A DNA stretch of 64,000 nt from Nitratireductor soli (GCF_001050155.1 NZ_LFVY01000012.1:124001-188000); one strand, 5' to 3'; shown: positions 42,696-51,300, numbered from the stretch's first letter. Numbers and translations: made by a program. Notes: generated by a model not told the origin, from the sequence alone.

Positions 42696-44177
42696 CTAGT
42701 CGGCCCACCGCACCTCGGTCAGGTCATTGGCCTGGATCGGCGAGTTCTCCCACAGGCCCTGGAGCTGGGCGTCCCACACGCCGATCTTCGGTAATTGGAA
42801 CAGGAAGCCGTTCACCGCGTCCTCGGCGATGATCTTCTGCGCCGTCTTGTACAGTTCGATGCGCTTGGCGGGATCAGCCGTCGCCTCGAGCGTGTTCATC
42901 ACTTCCTTGAAGGCCGGGTTGTTGTAATCGAAGTAGTAGTCGTCGCGCGCGTAGATGTTGATGTCGTTCGGCTCGGTGTGCGAGATGATCGTCAGGTCGA
43001 AATCCTTGTTCTTGAACACCTGTTCCAGCCATTGCGCCCATTCGACCGGGATGATCTCCAGATTGATGCCCACCTGGCGCAACTGCGAGGCGACCACTTC
43101 ACCGCCCTGGCGCGCATAGGGTGGCGGCGGCAGCTTGAGCGTCGCCGTGAAGCCGTCCGGATAACCTGCCTCGGAAAGCAGCGCCTTGGCCTTTGCCGGA
43201 TCGTAGGGATAGGTGCCGGTCAGATCGACATAGGCCTCGTTGGCCGGCGAGAAATGCGTACCGATCGGCGTGCCGTAGCCCGAGCCGTTGCCGGCGACGA
43301 TTTCGTCGCGGTTCAGCGCATGGGCGATGGCCTGGCGCACCTTGATGTCGTTGAAGGGCTCTTTTCCGTTGTTGATCGACAGGAGGGTCTCGCCCTCCGT
43401 CGCGCCGATCTTGACGGTAAAGCGCGGGTCGCTCTCGATCTGCGCCAGCGCGTCGCCGGCGGGCATTTGCGGGAAGGCTTGCACGTCGCCCGATAAGAGC
43501 GCCGGAATGGCGGCGGCCGCGTCGGGGATGATGCGGAACTCCGCCTTGTCCAGCCCGGCCGCGTTACCCCAATAGTCGGGATTCTTCGTCAGCTTCACCG
43601 CCGAGCCCTTGGCCCAGCTGTCGAATTTGAACGGCCCGGTGCCGATCGGATTTTCCTTGTTGGCATCGGCCGTCTCCGGCGCCACCATCACCGCGTCGCC
43701 CCAGCCCATATTGTAGAGGAAGGAGCCCTGCGGCGCTTTCAGCGTCACTTTGACCGTGGCCGGATCGACCACCTCGACCGTGTCGATGGCGGTGAAAAGC
43801 TGTTTTTGCGCATTGGTCGAATCCTCGGCGCGCGCCCGGTCGAGCGAGAATTTCACATCCTCCGCGTCGAAGGCGCTGCCGTCATGGAATGTGACGCCCT
43901 TGTGCAGCTTGAACGTATAGACCTTGCCGTCGTCGGAAACGTCCCAGCTTTCGGCCAGCGACGGCACCACCTCGCCATTGCGGCCGACGCGCGTCAGCCC
44001 CTGGAAGACATTGGCGTAGACGATCTCGTCGATGGCGGCTGCGGCACTTGCGGTCGGGTCGAGATGCGGCGGCTCTAAGACGACCCCGACGACCAGGTCG
44101 GTGCGTGCGGCGAAGACTGCGGTGCCCGTTGCCAGCAACAGCGCCGCACCACCGATGATGGACTTTATCGTTTTCAT
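42696..44177 (-). CDS. ABC importer solute-binding protein, peptide/nickel family (SBP_bac_5)
   Basis: 493 residues. Signal peptide MKTIKSIIGGAALLLATGTAVFAAR; then TDLVVGVVLEPPHLDPTASAAAAIDEIVYANVFQGLTRVGRNGEVVPSLAESWDVSDDGKVYTFKLHKGVTFHDGSAFDAEDVKFSLDRA, the classical DppA/OppA start. This family binds peptides, nickel chelates, heme, opines or glutathione; the ligand is unresolved. The start is ATG 44177 after the RIME tandem. It should deliver its ligand to the permease pair below; the M20 hydrolase upstream suggests the imported solute is a peptide or N-acyl amino acid (inference). Confidence 0.9.
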   Translation of the reverse strand: MKTIKSIIGGAALLLATGTAVFAARTDLVVGVVLEPPHLDPTASAAAAIDEIVYANVFQGLTRVGRNGEVVPSLAESWDVSDDGKVYTFKLHKGVTFHDGSAFDAEDVKFSLDRARAEDSTNAQKQLFTAIDTVEVVDPATVKVTLKAPQGSFLYNMGWGDAVMVAPETADANKENPIGTGPFKFDSWAKGSAVKLTKNPDYWGNAAGLDKAEFRIIPDAAAAIPALLSGDVQAFPQMPAGDALAQIESDPRFTVKIGATEGETLLSINNGKEPFNDIKVRQAIAHALNRDEIVAGNGSGYGTPIGTHFSPANEAYVDLTGTYPYDPAKAKALLSEAGYPDGFTATLKLPPPPYARQGGEVVASQLRQVGINLEIIPVEWAQWLEQVFKNKDFDLTIISHTEPNDINIYARDDYYFDYNNPAFKEVMNTLEATADPAKRIELYKTAQKIIAEDAVNGFLFQLPKIGVWDAQLQGLWENSPIQANDLTEVRWAD

Positions 44178-44250
44178 TGGTCTCTCCCGGGAAGCCTCCG
44201 ATTTCGGAGGATTGAAGCGCGATTTCTCGCCTGAGTAAATCATTCGTCTT

Positions 44251-44362
44251 TAGCATTTTGCAGTCAGGTGGTTTCACCTGACGTCCGCACAAATGCGGAA
44301 ACTTAGCATTTTGCAGTCAGGTGGTTTCACCTGACGTCCGCACAAATGCGGAAAACAAGAAG
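44251..44362. repeat. Tandem pair of RIME-like half elements, copies D1 and D2
   Basis: Two nearly identical units of about 53 bases (44251-44303 and 44304-44356 onward), each TAGCATTTTGCAGTCAGG, the GGTGGTTTCACC palindrome, TGACGTCCGCAC and AAATGCGG. They stand head to tail, so a recent duplication is likely. They lie between the M20-type gene and the solute-binding protein gene, inside an otherwise coherent transport operon. Confidence 0.8.
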
Positions 44363-44373
44363 ATGGACCCGGT

Positions 44374-45657
44374 TCAGCCGGGCGGACTGGCTCCGCGCAA
44401 AAGCGCATCCAGGCTCATCGCCATGACGGTCGCCGACTGAACCATATCCTCGATGCCGATCCACTCGTCGGGCTGGTGCGCCAGGTCGAGAATGCCCGGT
44501 CCGTAGGCGACGCAATCGTGCAGATGGCCGATGCGGGCAATGTGCTTCTGGTCGTAGGTGCCGGGCGAGATGATGTATTCCGGCTCCTTGCCGAACACTT
44601 CGCGGATACCGGCGGCGATGGCCGTCGGCACCGGTGCATCGCGCTCGGTCATCAGCGGCAGGACCTCCATCAGGTCGCGCAGGGCGTAGTCGAACTTCGG
44701 CCGTTCCCGCTTCAGCCGCTCGAGAATGGCGACGACCTCGCCCTTTACCTCGGCCAGATCCTCCTCGATCAGGAAGCGCCGGTCGAGCACGAGGCGGCAG
44801 GAATCGGCGACATTGGGCGCCGGCAGGCCAGGAAAGAAATCCTCGGTCTGGCCGCCATGCACGGAGTTGAGGTTGAGCGTCGAGCGCCTTGCGCCTTCCG
44901 GCACCACCGGCATCTGCGTCTGCTTGCGGTCGAGCGCCGGGAACAGCTCTTCCTCGAAGGCGGTGAGCACCGCCCCCATGTGGCGGATCGCCGAATCGCC
45001 GAGGAACGGCATCGCCCCATGGGCGATCGCCCCATGCGTCTCGATCTCCGCCCACCAGACGCCGCGATGACCAAGGCAGATGCGGTCCTTGTTGAGCGGT
45101 TCGGGTATGATGACGTGATCGACACGCGGCTTCGAGAAGAAGCCCTGGCGCGCCAGGTAGGCGACGCCGCCGAAACCGCCCGATTCCTCGTCCGCCGTGC
45201 CGGAAATCTCGATGGCGCCCGGATAATCGGGATAGACCTCGATGAACGCCTCGGCTGCGATGATCGAGGCGGCAAGCCCGCCCTTCATGTCGCAGGCGCC
45301 ACGGCCGAAAACCTTGCCGTCGCGGACGATTCCGGCAAACGGATCGACCGTCCAGCCTTCGCCGGCCTCCACCACATCGATGTGCGAGTTGAAATGCACC
45401 GTTGCGCCGGGACCGCGCCCCTCGCGCCGTGCCACCATATTGGCGCGCGGATAGCGTTCCGAATCGCCGGGCGTGCCGGTGCCGCGGATCAGCTGTGTGG
45501 CGAAGCCGTGTCGCTTCAGCCTTGCGGCGATATACTCGGCACAAGGCGTATAGGCTTCGCCCGGCGGGTTCACGGTCGGGAAGCGGATGAGATCGGCGGT
45601 GAGGGCGACGAGGTCTTCGACGCGGCCGCGAACGGCTCGTGCAAGCTGGTCATTCAT
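44374..45657 (-). CDS. M20 family deacetylase/peptidase (ArgE/DapE-like)
   Basis: 427 residues. Metal-dependent amidohydrolase: first metal site VHFNSHIDVVEAGEGWTVDPF, then GRGACDMKGGLAAS, the catalytic Glu pair in SGTADEESGG, and a later His in GTYDQKHIARIGHLHDC. The family includes acetylornithine deacetylases, succinyl-DAP desuccinylases and carboxypeptidases. Here it is next to a peptide importer on the same strand, so its substrate is likely an imported peptide or N-acyl amino acid. ATG 45657 chosen; an upstream extension has no coding character. Confidence 0.87.
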   Translation of the reverse strand: MNDQLARAVRGRVEDLVALTADLIRFPTVNPPGEAYTPCAEYIAARLKRHGFATQLIRGTGTPGDSERYPRANMVARREGRGPGATVHFNSHIDVVEAGEGWTVDPFAGIVRDGKVFGRGACDMKGGLAASIIAAEAFIEVYPDYPGAIEISGTADEESGGFGGVAYLARQGFFSKPRVDHVIIPEPLNKDRICLGHRGVWWAEIETHGAIAHGAMPFLGDSAIRHMGAVLTAFEEELFPALDRKQTQMPVVPEGARRSTLNLNSVHGGQTEDFFPGLPAPNVADSCRLVLDRRFLIEEDLAEVKGEVVAILERLKRERPKFDYALRDLMEVLPLMTERDAPVPTAIAAGIREVFGKEPEYIISPGTYDQKHIARIGHLHDCVAYGPGILDLAHQPDEWIGIEDMVQSATVMAMSLDALLRGASPPG

Positions 45658-45843
45658 GGCATGCAATAGAGCGGGCGGCGGGCCGCTTTGCAAGATCGTC
45701 AACACGCGATTGTGAGTGTGCCAAACTTGCACCACTAGCCGGAGCATAGTTCACTGAGCACTGTTCATTTTAGGTTTTGTTATGATTTTCTCGTAACTTG
45801 AGTGGTGCGAGACGCAGATTCACCGACAGAGCGGGGGGCGCTC

Positions 45844-46275
45844 ATGAAAAGCTTTTTTTACGCCTTGGCGGTTGCCGGCTTGCTCTTGGCGGGCGGCGCT
45901 GCTGAAAGCGCGGCTGCCAACCTGGTTGCCCGGGTCAGTCTTTCCAAGCAGACGATGACGGTCACGCATCAAGGGCGCGTCCTGCATCGCTGGCGTGTTT
46001 CCACGGCGCGCCGCGGTTACGTGACGCCACGCGGCCAGTGGCGGCCCAAGCGCATGCATCGCATGTGGTACTCGCGCAAATACGACATGTCGCCGATGCC
46101 CTATTCGATCTTCTACCATGGCGGTTATGCGATCCACGGCACCAACGCCGTATCCAGGCTTGGCCGTCCGGCCTCGCATGGCTGCGTGCGGCTCGACACG
46201 GCCAACGCCGCGCGGCTTTATGCGCTGGTCCGCAAGATCGGCCCCGGCAACACGCGAATCATCGTCACGGATTGA
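45844..46275 (+). CDS. L,D-transpeptidase (YkuD domain)
   Basis: 143 residues with a signal peptide (MKSFFYALAVAGLLLAGGAAESAAA). The YkuD catalytic block is IHGTNAVSRLGRPASHGCVRLDTANAARLY, where the Cys of SHGCVR is the nucleophile and the first His helps it. It forms 3-3 peptide crosslinks in peptidoglycan or anchors proteins, in the periplasm. Short compared with proteins having LysM repeats, so it is a minimal member. The gene is convergent with lpxXL, 15 bases apart. Confidence 0.9.
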   Translation: MKSFFYALAVAGLLLAGGAAESAAANLVARVSLSKQTMTVTHQGRVLHRWRVSTARRGYVTPRGQWRPKRMHRMWYSRKYDMSPMPYSIFYHGGYAIHGTNAVSRLGRPASHGCVRLDTANAARLYALVRKIGPGNTRIIVTD

Positions 46276-46290
46276 ACGTCGGGACGCAGG

Positions 46291-47211
46291 CTACATCGCC
46301 CAGCGCTTGTGGAACCACATCCATTGGCCGGGGTCCTCGCGAACCCAGCCCTCGACGATGTCGTTCAGCATTTGCGCGCTCGCCGCGATGTCGATCGCGC
46401 CGCCCTCATTGCGCGGCAGGGTGATCTTGTCCTGGACCTCGAGCCGGTAGCGGCCGCCGGGCAGGCGGATGCAGCGCGCCGGATAGACATCGCACTCATA
46501 CTGGCGCGCCAGCTTCGGCAGAAGCGGATTGGTCAGGCATTGGCGGCCGAAGAACCGCGTGCGCACGCCTTTCTGGAACTTCTGGTCGACCAGCACCCCG
46601 ACATTGCCGCCATCGTCGAGCACGCGCGCCAATTGCAGCGCGGCCCCCGCCTGCGAGGGCACCAGGCCGCCCATCGCCCCACGCCGTGTCCGCAGGATGT
46701 AGTCGGCGACATACGGATTGTTGGGCGGGCGGAACAGCGAGGTGGTGGCCAGATCGAATTTCGATGCGGCGATCGGCAAAAACTCGAAATTGCCCAGATG
46801 CGCGGTGAAGAAGATGTGCGGTGTGCCTTTCTCCTCGCGCAGCCGCAGGAACACGTCGCGCCCCGACACTTCGACACGCCCCGGCGTGTCGCTCTCAGGG
46901 TCGAAGTCGAACAATTTGTCGAGGAAGACATATTCGGCGGCGAGCCGCGCCATGTTCGCCCACATGTCCGAGGCGATGGCCTCGATCTCGGCCTCCGATT
47001 TTTCCGGATAGGCGTGGCGCAGATTGCTGACGGCAAGCCTGTGCCGGCCGACCCATGGGCCGGCCTTCCGCGCGACCGTTTCGGCCAGATCGAGCGCCTT
47101 TTCCGGCGGCAGCTGGCGCAACAGGGTCAGGACGGCGATGACGAGCTTGCCGGTCAGCCAGTATTCGGCGGCTTTCAGCCGCCTGGCGAAACGAATGAGA
47201 AAGCGCTGCAT
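46291..47211 (-). CDS. lpxXL: Very-long-chain acyl transferase to lipid A (LpxXL)
   Basis: 306 residues of the LpxL/HtrB acyltransferase family. It transfers 27-hydroxyoctacosanoate (C28) from AcpXL to lipid A in rhizobia and Brucella. Motif: HLGNFE (H-x4-E) inside FFTAHLGNFEFLP, PPNNPYVADYILRTRRG, DGGNVGVLVDQKFQKGVRTRFFGRQ, and a final GWVREDPGQWMWFHKRW. N-terminal membrane segment about residues 19-35. Placement at the end of the acpXL set confirms LpxXL over the ordinary LpxL. Confidence 0.9.
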   Translation of the reverse strand: MQRFLIRFARRLKAAEYWLTGKLVIAVLTLLRQLPPEKALDLAETVARKAGPWVGRHRLAVSNLRHAYPEKSEAEIEAIASDMWANMARLAAEYVFLDKLFDFDPESDTPGRVEVSGRDVFLRLREEKGTPHIFFTAHLGNFEFLPIAASKFDLATTSLFRPPNNPYVADYILRTRRGAMGGLVPSQAGAALQLARVLDDGGNVGVLVDQKFQKGVRTRFFGRQCLTNPLLPKLARQYECDVYPARCIRLPGGRYRLEVQDKITLPRNEGGAIDIAASAQMLNDIVEGWVREDPGQWMWFHKRWAM

Positions 47212-47219
47212 CGCGCCGG

Positions 47220-48248
47220 TCAGCCGACGCGCAGGATGATCTTGCCGAACACGTCGCGGCCTTCCATGCGCGCCAGCGCCGTGTCGATGGCGTCGAACTC
47301 GACCACCGTGTCGATGACCGGCGAGACGAGGCCCGCCGCCATCTTCTGCATCGCGTCGGCCATGTTTTCCATGCGGCAGCCGAACGAACCGATGAGCCGC
47401 AATTGCTGCTGGAAAAGCTGCATCAGGTTCATGCTGGTCGAGACGCCGGAGGTCGAGCCGCAGGTGACGAGCCGCCCGCCGCGTTTCAGAGACAGCATCG
47501 AACCGGCCCAGGTGTCGGCGCCCACGTGCTCGAACACCACATCGACGCCACGCTTTTTGGTCAGCTTGCGCACCACGCCTTCGAAGCGGTCCTCGCGATA
47601 GTTGATGACGTGGTCGGCGCCGAGCGCCCTGGCTTTGTCGATCTTGTCGTTGGAGCCGACCGTGGTGATGACGGTGCAGCCCATCCGCTTGGCAAGCTGG
47701 ATCGCCGCCGAGCCGATGCCCGAGCCGCCGGCCTGCACGAGGATCGTCTCGCCGGGTTCGAGCTTCGCATTGTCGAACAGCATGTGTTCGACCGTGCCGA
47801 AGGTGACGGGCGCCACCGCCGCGCCGATTTCGTCGACACCGGGCGGGGCCGGCACCAGAAGGCGCGCCGGCAGGTTGATCTTTTCCTGGGCGAAGCCGTC
47901 GAGATGGAAGCCATGCACGCCGGAGACATGTTCGCACAGATTGTCGCGGCCCTCGCGGCAGGGGCGGCAAAGTCCGCAGGTGCGCGCGCCATAGATCGAC
48001 ACGAGCTGGCCGGGCAGGAGGTTGCCGACGCCCGCGCCGACGGCCTCCACTTCGCCGGAAGCCTCCGCCCCGACGACCAGCGGCATTTTCCGCTTGGCGA
48101 ACGCCATGCCGCGCCAGCCCCAGACATCGATATGGTTGAGCGCGACGGCGCGGATCTTCACCGTCACCTCGCCCTGGCCGGGCGGCGGCGGAGAAGGGAG
48201 ATCGACGGTTTCAAGCTGGCGATCCGCGACGAGTTGCAATGCGCGCAT
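47220..48248 (-). CDS. adh2XL: Zinc-binding dehydrogenase of the VLCFA cluster (Adh2XL)
   Basis: 342 residues of the zinc-type medium-chain dehydrogenase/reductase superfamily. Seen: structural zinc cysteine cluster (GARTCGLCRPCREGRDNLCEH), NADPH site LVQAGGSGIGSAAIQLAKRMGCTVITT, and the catalytic core HIDVWGWRGMAF...LVVGAEASGEVEAVG. In Rhizobium leguminosarum and Sinorhizobium meliloti the orthologue belongs to the acpXL-fabF2XL-fabF1XL-adh2XL-lpxXL set that makes the C28 acyl chain. It presumably acts as an enoyl or keto reductase on the ACP-bound chain; the exact step is inferred. Confidence 0.85.
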   Translation of the reverse strand: MRALQLVADRQLETVDLPSPPPPGQGEVTVKIRAVALNHIDVWGWRGMAFAKRKMPLVVGAEASGEVEAVGAGVGNLLPGQLVSIYGARTCGLCRPCREGRDNLCEHVSGVHGFHLDGFAQEKINLPARLLVPAPPGVDEIGAAVAPVTFGTVEHMLFDNAKLEPGETILVQAGGSGIGSAAIQLAKRMGCTVITTVGSNDKIDKARALGADHVINYREDRFEGVVRKLTKKRGVDVVFEHVGADTWAGSMLSLKRGGRLVTCGSTSGVSTSMNLMQLFQQQLRLIGSFGCRMENMADAMQKMAAGLVSPVIDTVVEFDAIDTALARMEGRDVFGKIILRVG

Positions 48249-48282
48249 GGGTTCAGGTTCCGTCAAGAGTGCGTTGTAGTTG

Positions 48283-48328
48283 GTGAATGGTGAATGGTGA
48301 GAATCTTGTCTTTCCATTCACCATTCAC
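48283..48328. repeat. 15-bp perfect inverted repeat between fabF1XL and adh2XL
   Basis: GTGAATGGTGAATGG (48283-48297) and its reverse complement (48314-48328) with a 16-base spacer. The arm is itself a tandem GTGAATGG. It sits in the gap just before the adh2XL start, inside the VLCFA cluster; role unknown. Confidence 0.55.
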
Positions 48329-48334
48329 GCTCTT

Positions 48335-49603
48335 TCATTCCGGTTCGCGCGCCATGACAAGGCAGGTGTTCTGGCCGCCAAAGCCGAAGGAATTCGACAG
48401 AACGGTGGAAACCTGCGCCTCGCGCTTCACATTCGGCACCACATCGAGCTCGATCGCCGGGTCCGGCGTGTCGTAATTGATCGTCGGCGGAAGGATGCCT
48501 TCGCGCATGGTCATCAGCGAGAAGACGGCTTCCACGGCGCCCGCCGCCGACAGCGTGTGGCCGATCATCGACTTGTTCGACGAGACCGGCACATCCTTGA
48601 TCCGCTCGCCGAACACGGTCGACAGCGACAGATGTTCCATCTTGTCGTTTTCCGGCGTCGAGGTGCCGTGCGCGTTGATGTAGTCGATCTCGCCTTCGGC
48701 CATGCCGGCATCCGACAGCGCGGCCCTGACGGCGGCGATGGCTGGCGAACCGTCAGGTTTGGAGCGGGTGCGGTGGAAATCGTCCGATTTCTCGCCGCAG
48801 CCGCGCATGATGCCCAAAATCTCGGCGCCGCGGGCCAGCGCGCTTTCCAGCGATTCCAGCACCAGCGCGCCGGCGCCCTCGGCCAGGACGAAGCCGCTGC
48901 GGTCCTTGGAGAAGGGGCGCGAGGCTTTTTCCGGCACGTCGTTGTGCGTCGTCAGCGCCGAAAGCAGCGAAAAGCGGATCAGTGCCTCCGCCGTTGCCGA
49001 GCCGTCGGCGCCGATGGCCAGCGCCCGGTCGCATTCGCCGCGGCGGATCGCCTCGATGCCGAGCTGGATCGCCGTCGCGCCCGAGGCGCACGCCGTCGAC
49101 AGCGTGATCGGCAGGCCACGCGTGCCGTATTGCTCGGCCAGCCGGTCGGCGATGGTGGCGAACTGGCTTTCGTCGAACATCCGCATGGCGTGCGCCGTGC
49201 GCGCCGCCTCGATCAGGCTCTTGTTGCCATTATGGTCGCGCGCGCCGGCATAGAGCGACAGGCGATGCCGCCAGTCCAGCTCGACGGGCGGAGCTGCCAG
49301 AAACAGCGGTCCGGCGAAATCGTCCGCCGGCAGGCCCGATTGCCCGACCGCTTCGGCGGCGGCCAGATTGGCAAGCTCGAAGGTCAGCGCGCTGGCGCCG
49401 TCATTGCTCGACGGCAGGAAATCGACCGTGCCGGCAATGGTCGTCGCCAGGTGATCGACGGGAAAGCGCGTGATCGGGTGAATGCCGGAGCGGCCACCAA
49501 TCAGCGCGTTCCAATTGTCCTCGCGGCCCTGGCCGAGCGATGTGACGACGCCCATGCCGGTGACGGCCACAACGGGTCTTGCAAAACTGTCGGTCGTTTT
49601 CAC
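48335..49603 (-). CDS. fabF1XL: Beta-ketoacyl-ACP synthase of the VLCFA cluster (FabF1XL)
   Basis: 422 residues of the KAS II family with all catalytic residues: Cys172 in LSTACASG, His312 in YINAHGTSTPEND and Lys344/His349 in SSNKSMIGHTL. Start PVVAVTGMGVVTSLGQGREDNWNALIGGRSG is canonical. It elongates AcpXL-bound chains toward C28. It stands between fabF2XL and adh2XL on the same strand, 39 bases after fabF2XL. The neighbour FabF2XL is catalytically degenerate, so FabF1XL is probably the active half of a pair. Confidence 0.92.
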   Translation of the reverse strand: MKTTDSFARPVVAVTGMGVVTSLGQGREDNWNALIGGRSGIHPITRFPVDHLATTIAGTVDFLPSSNDGASALTFELANLAAAEAVGQSGLPADDFAGPLFLAAPPVELDWRHRLSLYAGARDHNGNKSLIEAARTAHAMRMFDESQFATIADRLAEQYGTRGLPITLSTACASGATAIQLGIEAIRRGECDRALAIGADGSATAEALIRFSLLSALTTHNDVPEKASRPFSKDRSGFVLAEGAGALVLESLESALARGAEILGIMRGCGEKSDDFHRTRSKPDGSPAIAAVRAALSDAGMAEGEIDYINAHGTSTPENDKMEHLSLSTVFGERIKDVPVSSNKSMIGHTLSAAGAVEAVFSLMTMREGILPPTINYDTPDPAIELDVVPNVKREAQVSTVLSNSFGFGGQNTCLVMAREPE

Positions 49604-49642
49604 CAGATCGATCTCTTATCCTGCGGGCCAGAAGGCAACGGC

Positions 49643-50830
49643 CTAAGCCTTGGTGACGAGCCCCATTCCTTCAAAACAATGATAGCCGATCGCCGTCGCC
49701 AGCACAGCCTCCGGCACGCCGTCGAACGCCGCTTCCTTGTCCGTGTCGAAAGCGGGATAGGCCTTGCCGTGCCGCACGGCCAGCGCGGCCAGCGCCACGG
49801 CGAAGGGAAACTGCGCTTCCTTCATATGCCCGGTCAGCGAGGAAAAGCCGCGCGGGACCAGCCTGCCGTCCCGGCTCAGCGCCTGCTCTTCGGCCTGCGT
49901 CGCCGCATGCGCCCCCGAGGCACCCGAAACCGCCAGCAGCGGCCCCTCGGGCAGGGACATCCGGTCGAGCATGGCGCCGATGCCGTCGGCAAGCGGTTCG
50001 CTGTTGCGTCGGCTGCGGCGCGAGACGACGGGACCGATGCTGGCATAGGCTTCGCGGCCGCGCCGTTGCGCATGCTCGCGCGATTCCAGGACGAGGAACG
50101 CTGCGCCCGAACCCGTGATGACGCCACCGCCTTGCGAAGCCGCGCGCTGCCAGACCGGCTTCCAGTCGTCGCGATGCAGGAAGCCCGCCAGTTCATAGGC
50201 AAGCAGCATATCGGAATGTTCGGTCTGAAAGGCGCCGCCGACCAGCAGATGCGAGGATTGGCCGGCGCGAATGCGCGCGGCCGCCGTCTCGATCGCCGAA
50301 ACGCCGGAACCTTCCTCGCCCATGAAGGTGCGCGAGGAGCCTGTCACCTTGTGAACGATGGAGATGTTGCCGGCCAGAAGATTGGAAAGCTGCGCCAGGA
50401 ACAGCGTCGGCCGCAGTTCCGTTGTGAGTTTCTCGTTGAGCAGCACATCATGGTCGTTGCGCGTCAGCGAGGCGTCGAGGATCGCCTGGTCGACGGCTTC
50501 GTCGCGCTCGCCGCCGCCGGCCGCCACCACCAGGTCCATCGCCGCGCACAGGGCCTCGTCGCCCTTCATCCCGGCATCGTCCAGCGCCAGTCCGGCCGCA
50601 TAGGTGCCTAGGCGCTGCCAGGTCTCCATCTGCCGCTGGTCGCCGCGCCGCGGAATCTGCTGGCTCCAGTCGATCTCCGGCAGGGGATGGATCGTGTAGG
50701 GCGCGAAGCGCTCCCGGTCGAGAACCGGCGCCGGGGAAGCCGCGGTCAGCGCCCGCCAATGGGCATCCGCGCCTTCGCCAAGCGAGGAGACAATGCCCAT
50801 CCCGGTGATGACGACGTCGCGCGGGCTCAT
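49643..50830 (-). CDS. fabF2XL: Degenerate ketosynthase-like protein of the VLCFA cluster (FabF2XL)
   Basis: 395 residues of thiolase fold (SPRDVVITGMGIVSSLGEGADAHWRALTAASPAP is the KS start; MDLVVAAGGGERDEAVD; GGAFQTEHSDM), but the active site is altered. Where KAS enzymes have ACASG, this protein has GEEGSG, so the catalytic Cys is replaced by Glu173; the first catalytic His region reads AVSGASGAHAAT, without the NxHGT motif. The second GH is kept (LTGHMKEA) but the preceding Lys is not seen. The protein may act like a chain-length factor with FabF1XL (inference). ATG 50830; ATG 50884 gives an unlikely extension. Confidence 0.85.
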   Translation of the reverse strand: MSPRDVVITGMGIVSSLGEGADAHWRALTAASPAPVLDRERFAPYTIHPLPEIDWSQQIPRRGDQRQMETWQRLGTYAAGLALDDAGMKGDEALCAAMDLVVAAGGGERDEAVDQAILDASLTRNDHDVLLNEKLTTELRPTLFLAQLSNLLAGNISIVHKVTGSSRTFMGEEGSGVSAIETAAARIRAGQSSHLLVGGAFQTEHSDMLLAYELAGFLHRDDWKPVWQRAASQGGGVITGSGAAFLVLESREHAQRRGREAYASIGPVVSRRSRRNSEPLADGIGAMLDRMSLPEGPLLAVSGASGAHAATQAEEQALSRDGRLVPRGFSSLTGHMKEAQFPFAVALAALAVRHGKAYPAFDTDKEAAFDGVPEAVLATAIGYHCFEGMGLVTKA

Positions 50831-50857
50831 ACTATCCTCATCAACTCTGCTTCTGGT

Positions 50858-50899
50858 GGTCTGACCCAAACAGACGGGTACCATCTGTCAGGGAAGATC
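50858..50899 (+). repeat. GGTCTGACC dyad repeat, copy 2
   Basis: Starts GGTCTGACC, then AAACAGACGG, and TACCATCTGT and continues into GGGAAGATCGCCCCC. It shares the core with copy 1 at 9738-9841 (opposite orientation). The palindrome ACAGA(C)GG...CCATCTGT is less perfect here. It fills the 90-base gap between acpXL and fabF2XL, exactly where fabZ is expected in related genomes. Confidence 0.6.
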
Positions 50900-50921
50900 G
50901 CCCCCAAGGACGCATTCGGAC

Positions 50922-51200
50922 TCAGCCGGCCTTGGCGGCGACCAGATCGTCGATCTTGGCGCACAGGTTCTTCATGACGAAATACTCCTCCGTCGAAGCC
51001 TTGCCGTCATTGACCTCCTGGGTCCATTTCTCGAGCGGCACCTTGATGCCGAATTCCTTGTCTATGGCAAAGACGATGTCGAGGAAGTCCAGGCTGTCGA
51101 TGCCCAGGTCGTCGATGGTGTGGCTTTCGGGCGTAATCTTCTCGCGGTCGATCTCGCTCGTCTCGGCGATGATGTCGGCAACCTTGTCGAATGTCGTCAC
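50922..51200 (-). CDS. acpXL: Acyl carrier protein for very-long-chain fatty acids (AcpXL)
   Basis: 92 residues. The 4'-phosphopantetheine attachment Ser36 is in [12 protein letters not shown], and the start [28 protein letters not shown] plus the extended C-terminal [16 protein letters not shown] are characteristic of AcpXL. The C28 hydroxy acid is assembled on this carrier for lipid A. Start is GTG at 51200, with GAGG upstream; the frame opens to 51356 but the extension looks random. It is the head of the acpXL-fabF2XL-fabF1XL-adh2XL-lpxXL block. Confidence 0.93.
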   Translation of the reverse strand: MTTFDKVADIIAETSEIDREKITPESHTIDDLGIDSLDFLDIVFAIDKEFGIKVPLEKWTQEVNDGKASTEEYFVMKNLCAKIDDLVAAKAG

Positions 51201-51300
51201 TTGGGGGCCCTCGGTCTGGGGAGATTCTTTTGAATCGAATGATTGTGGGGTCTCTAATCGGTTTTCACCGGCAGGAAAAGGGGTGTTCCTTGTTCGCCGG

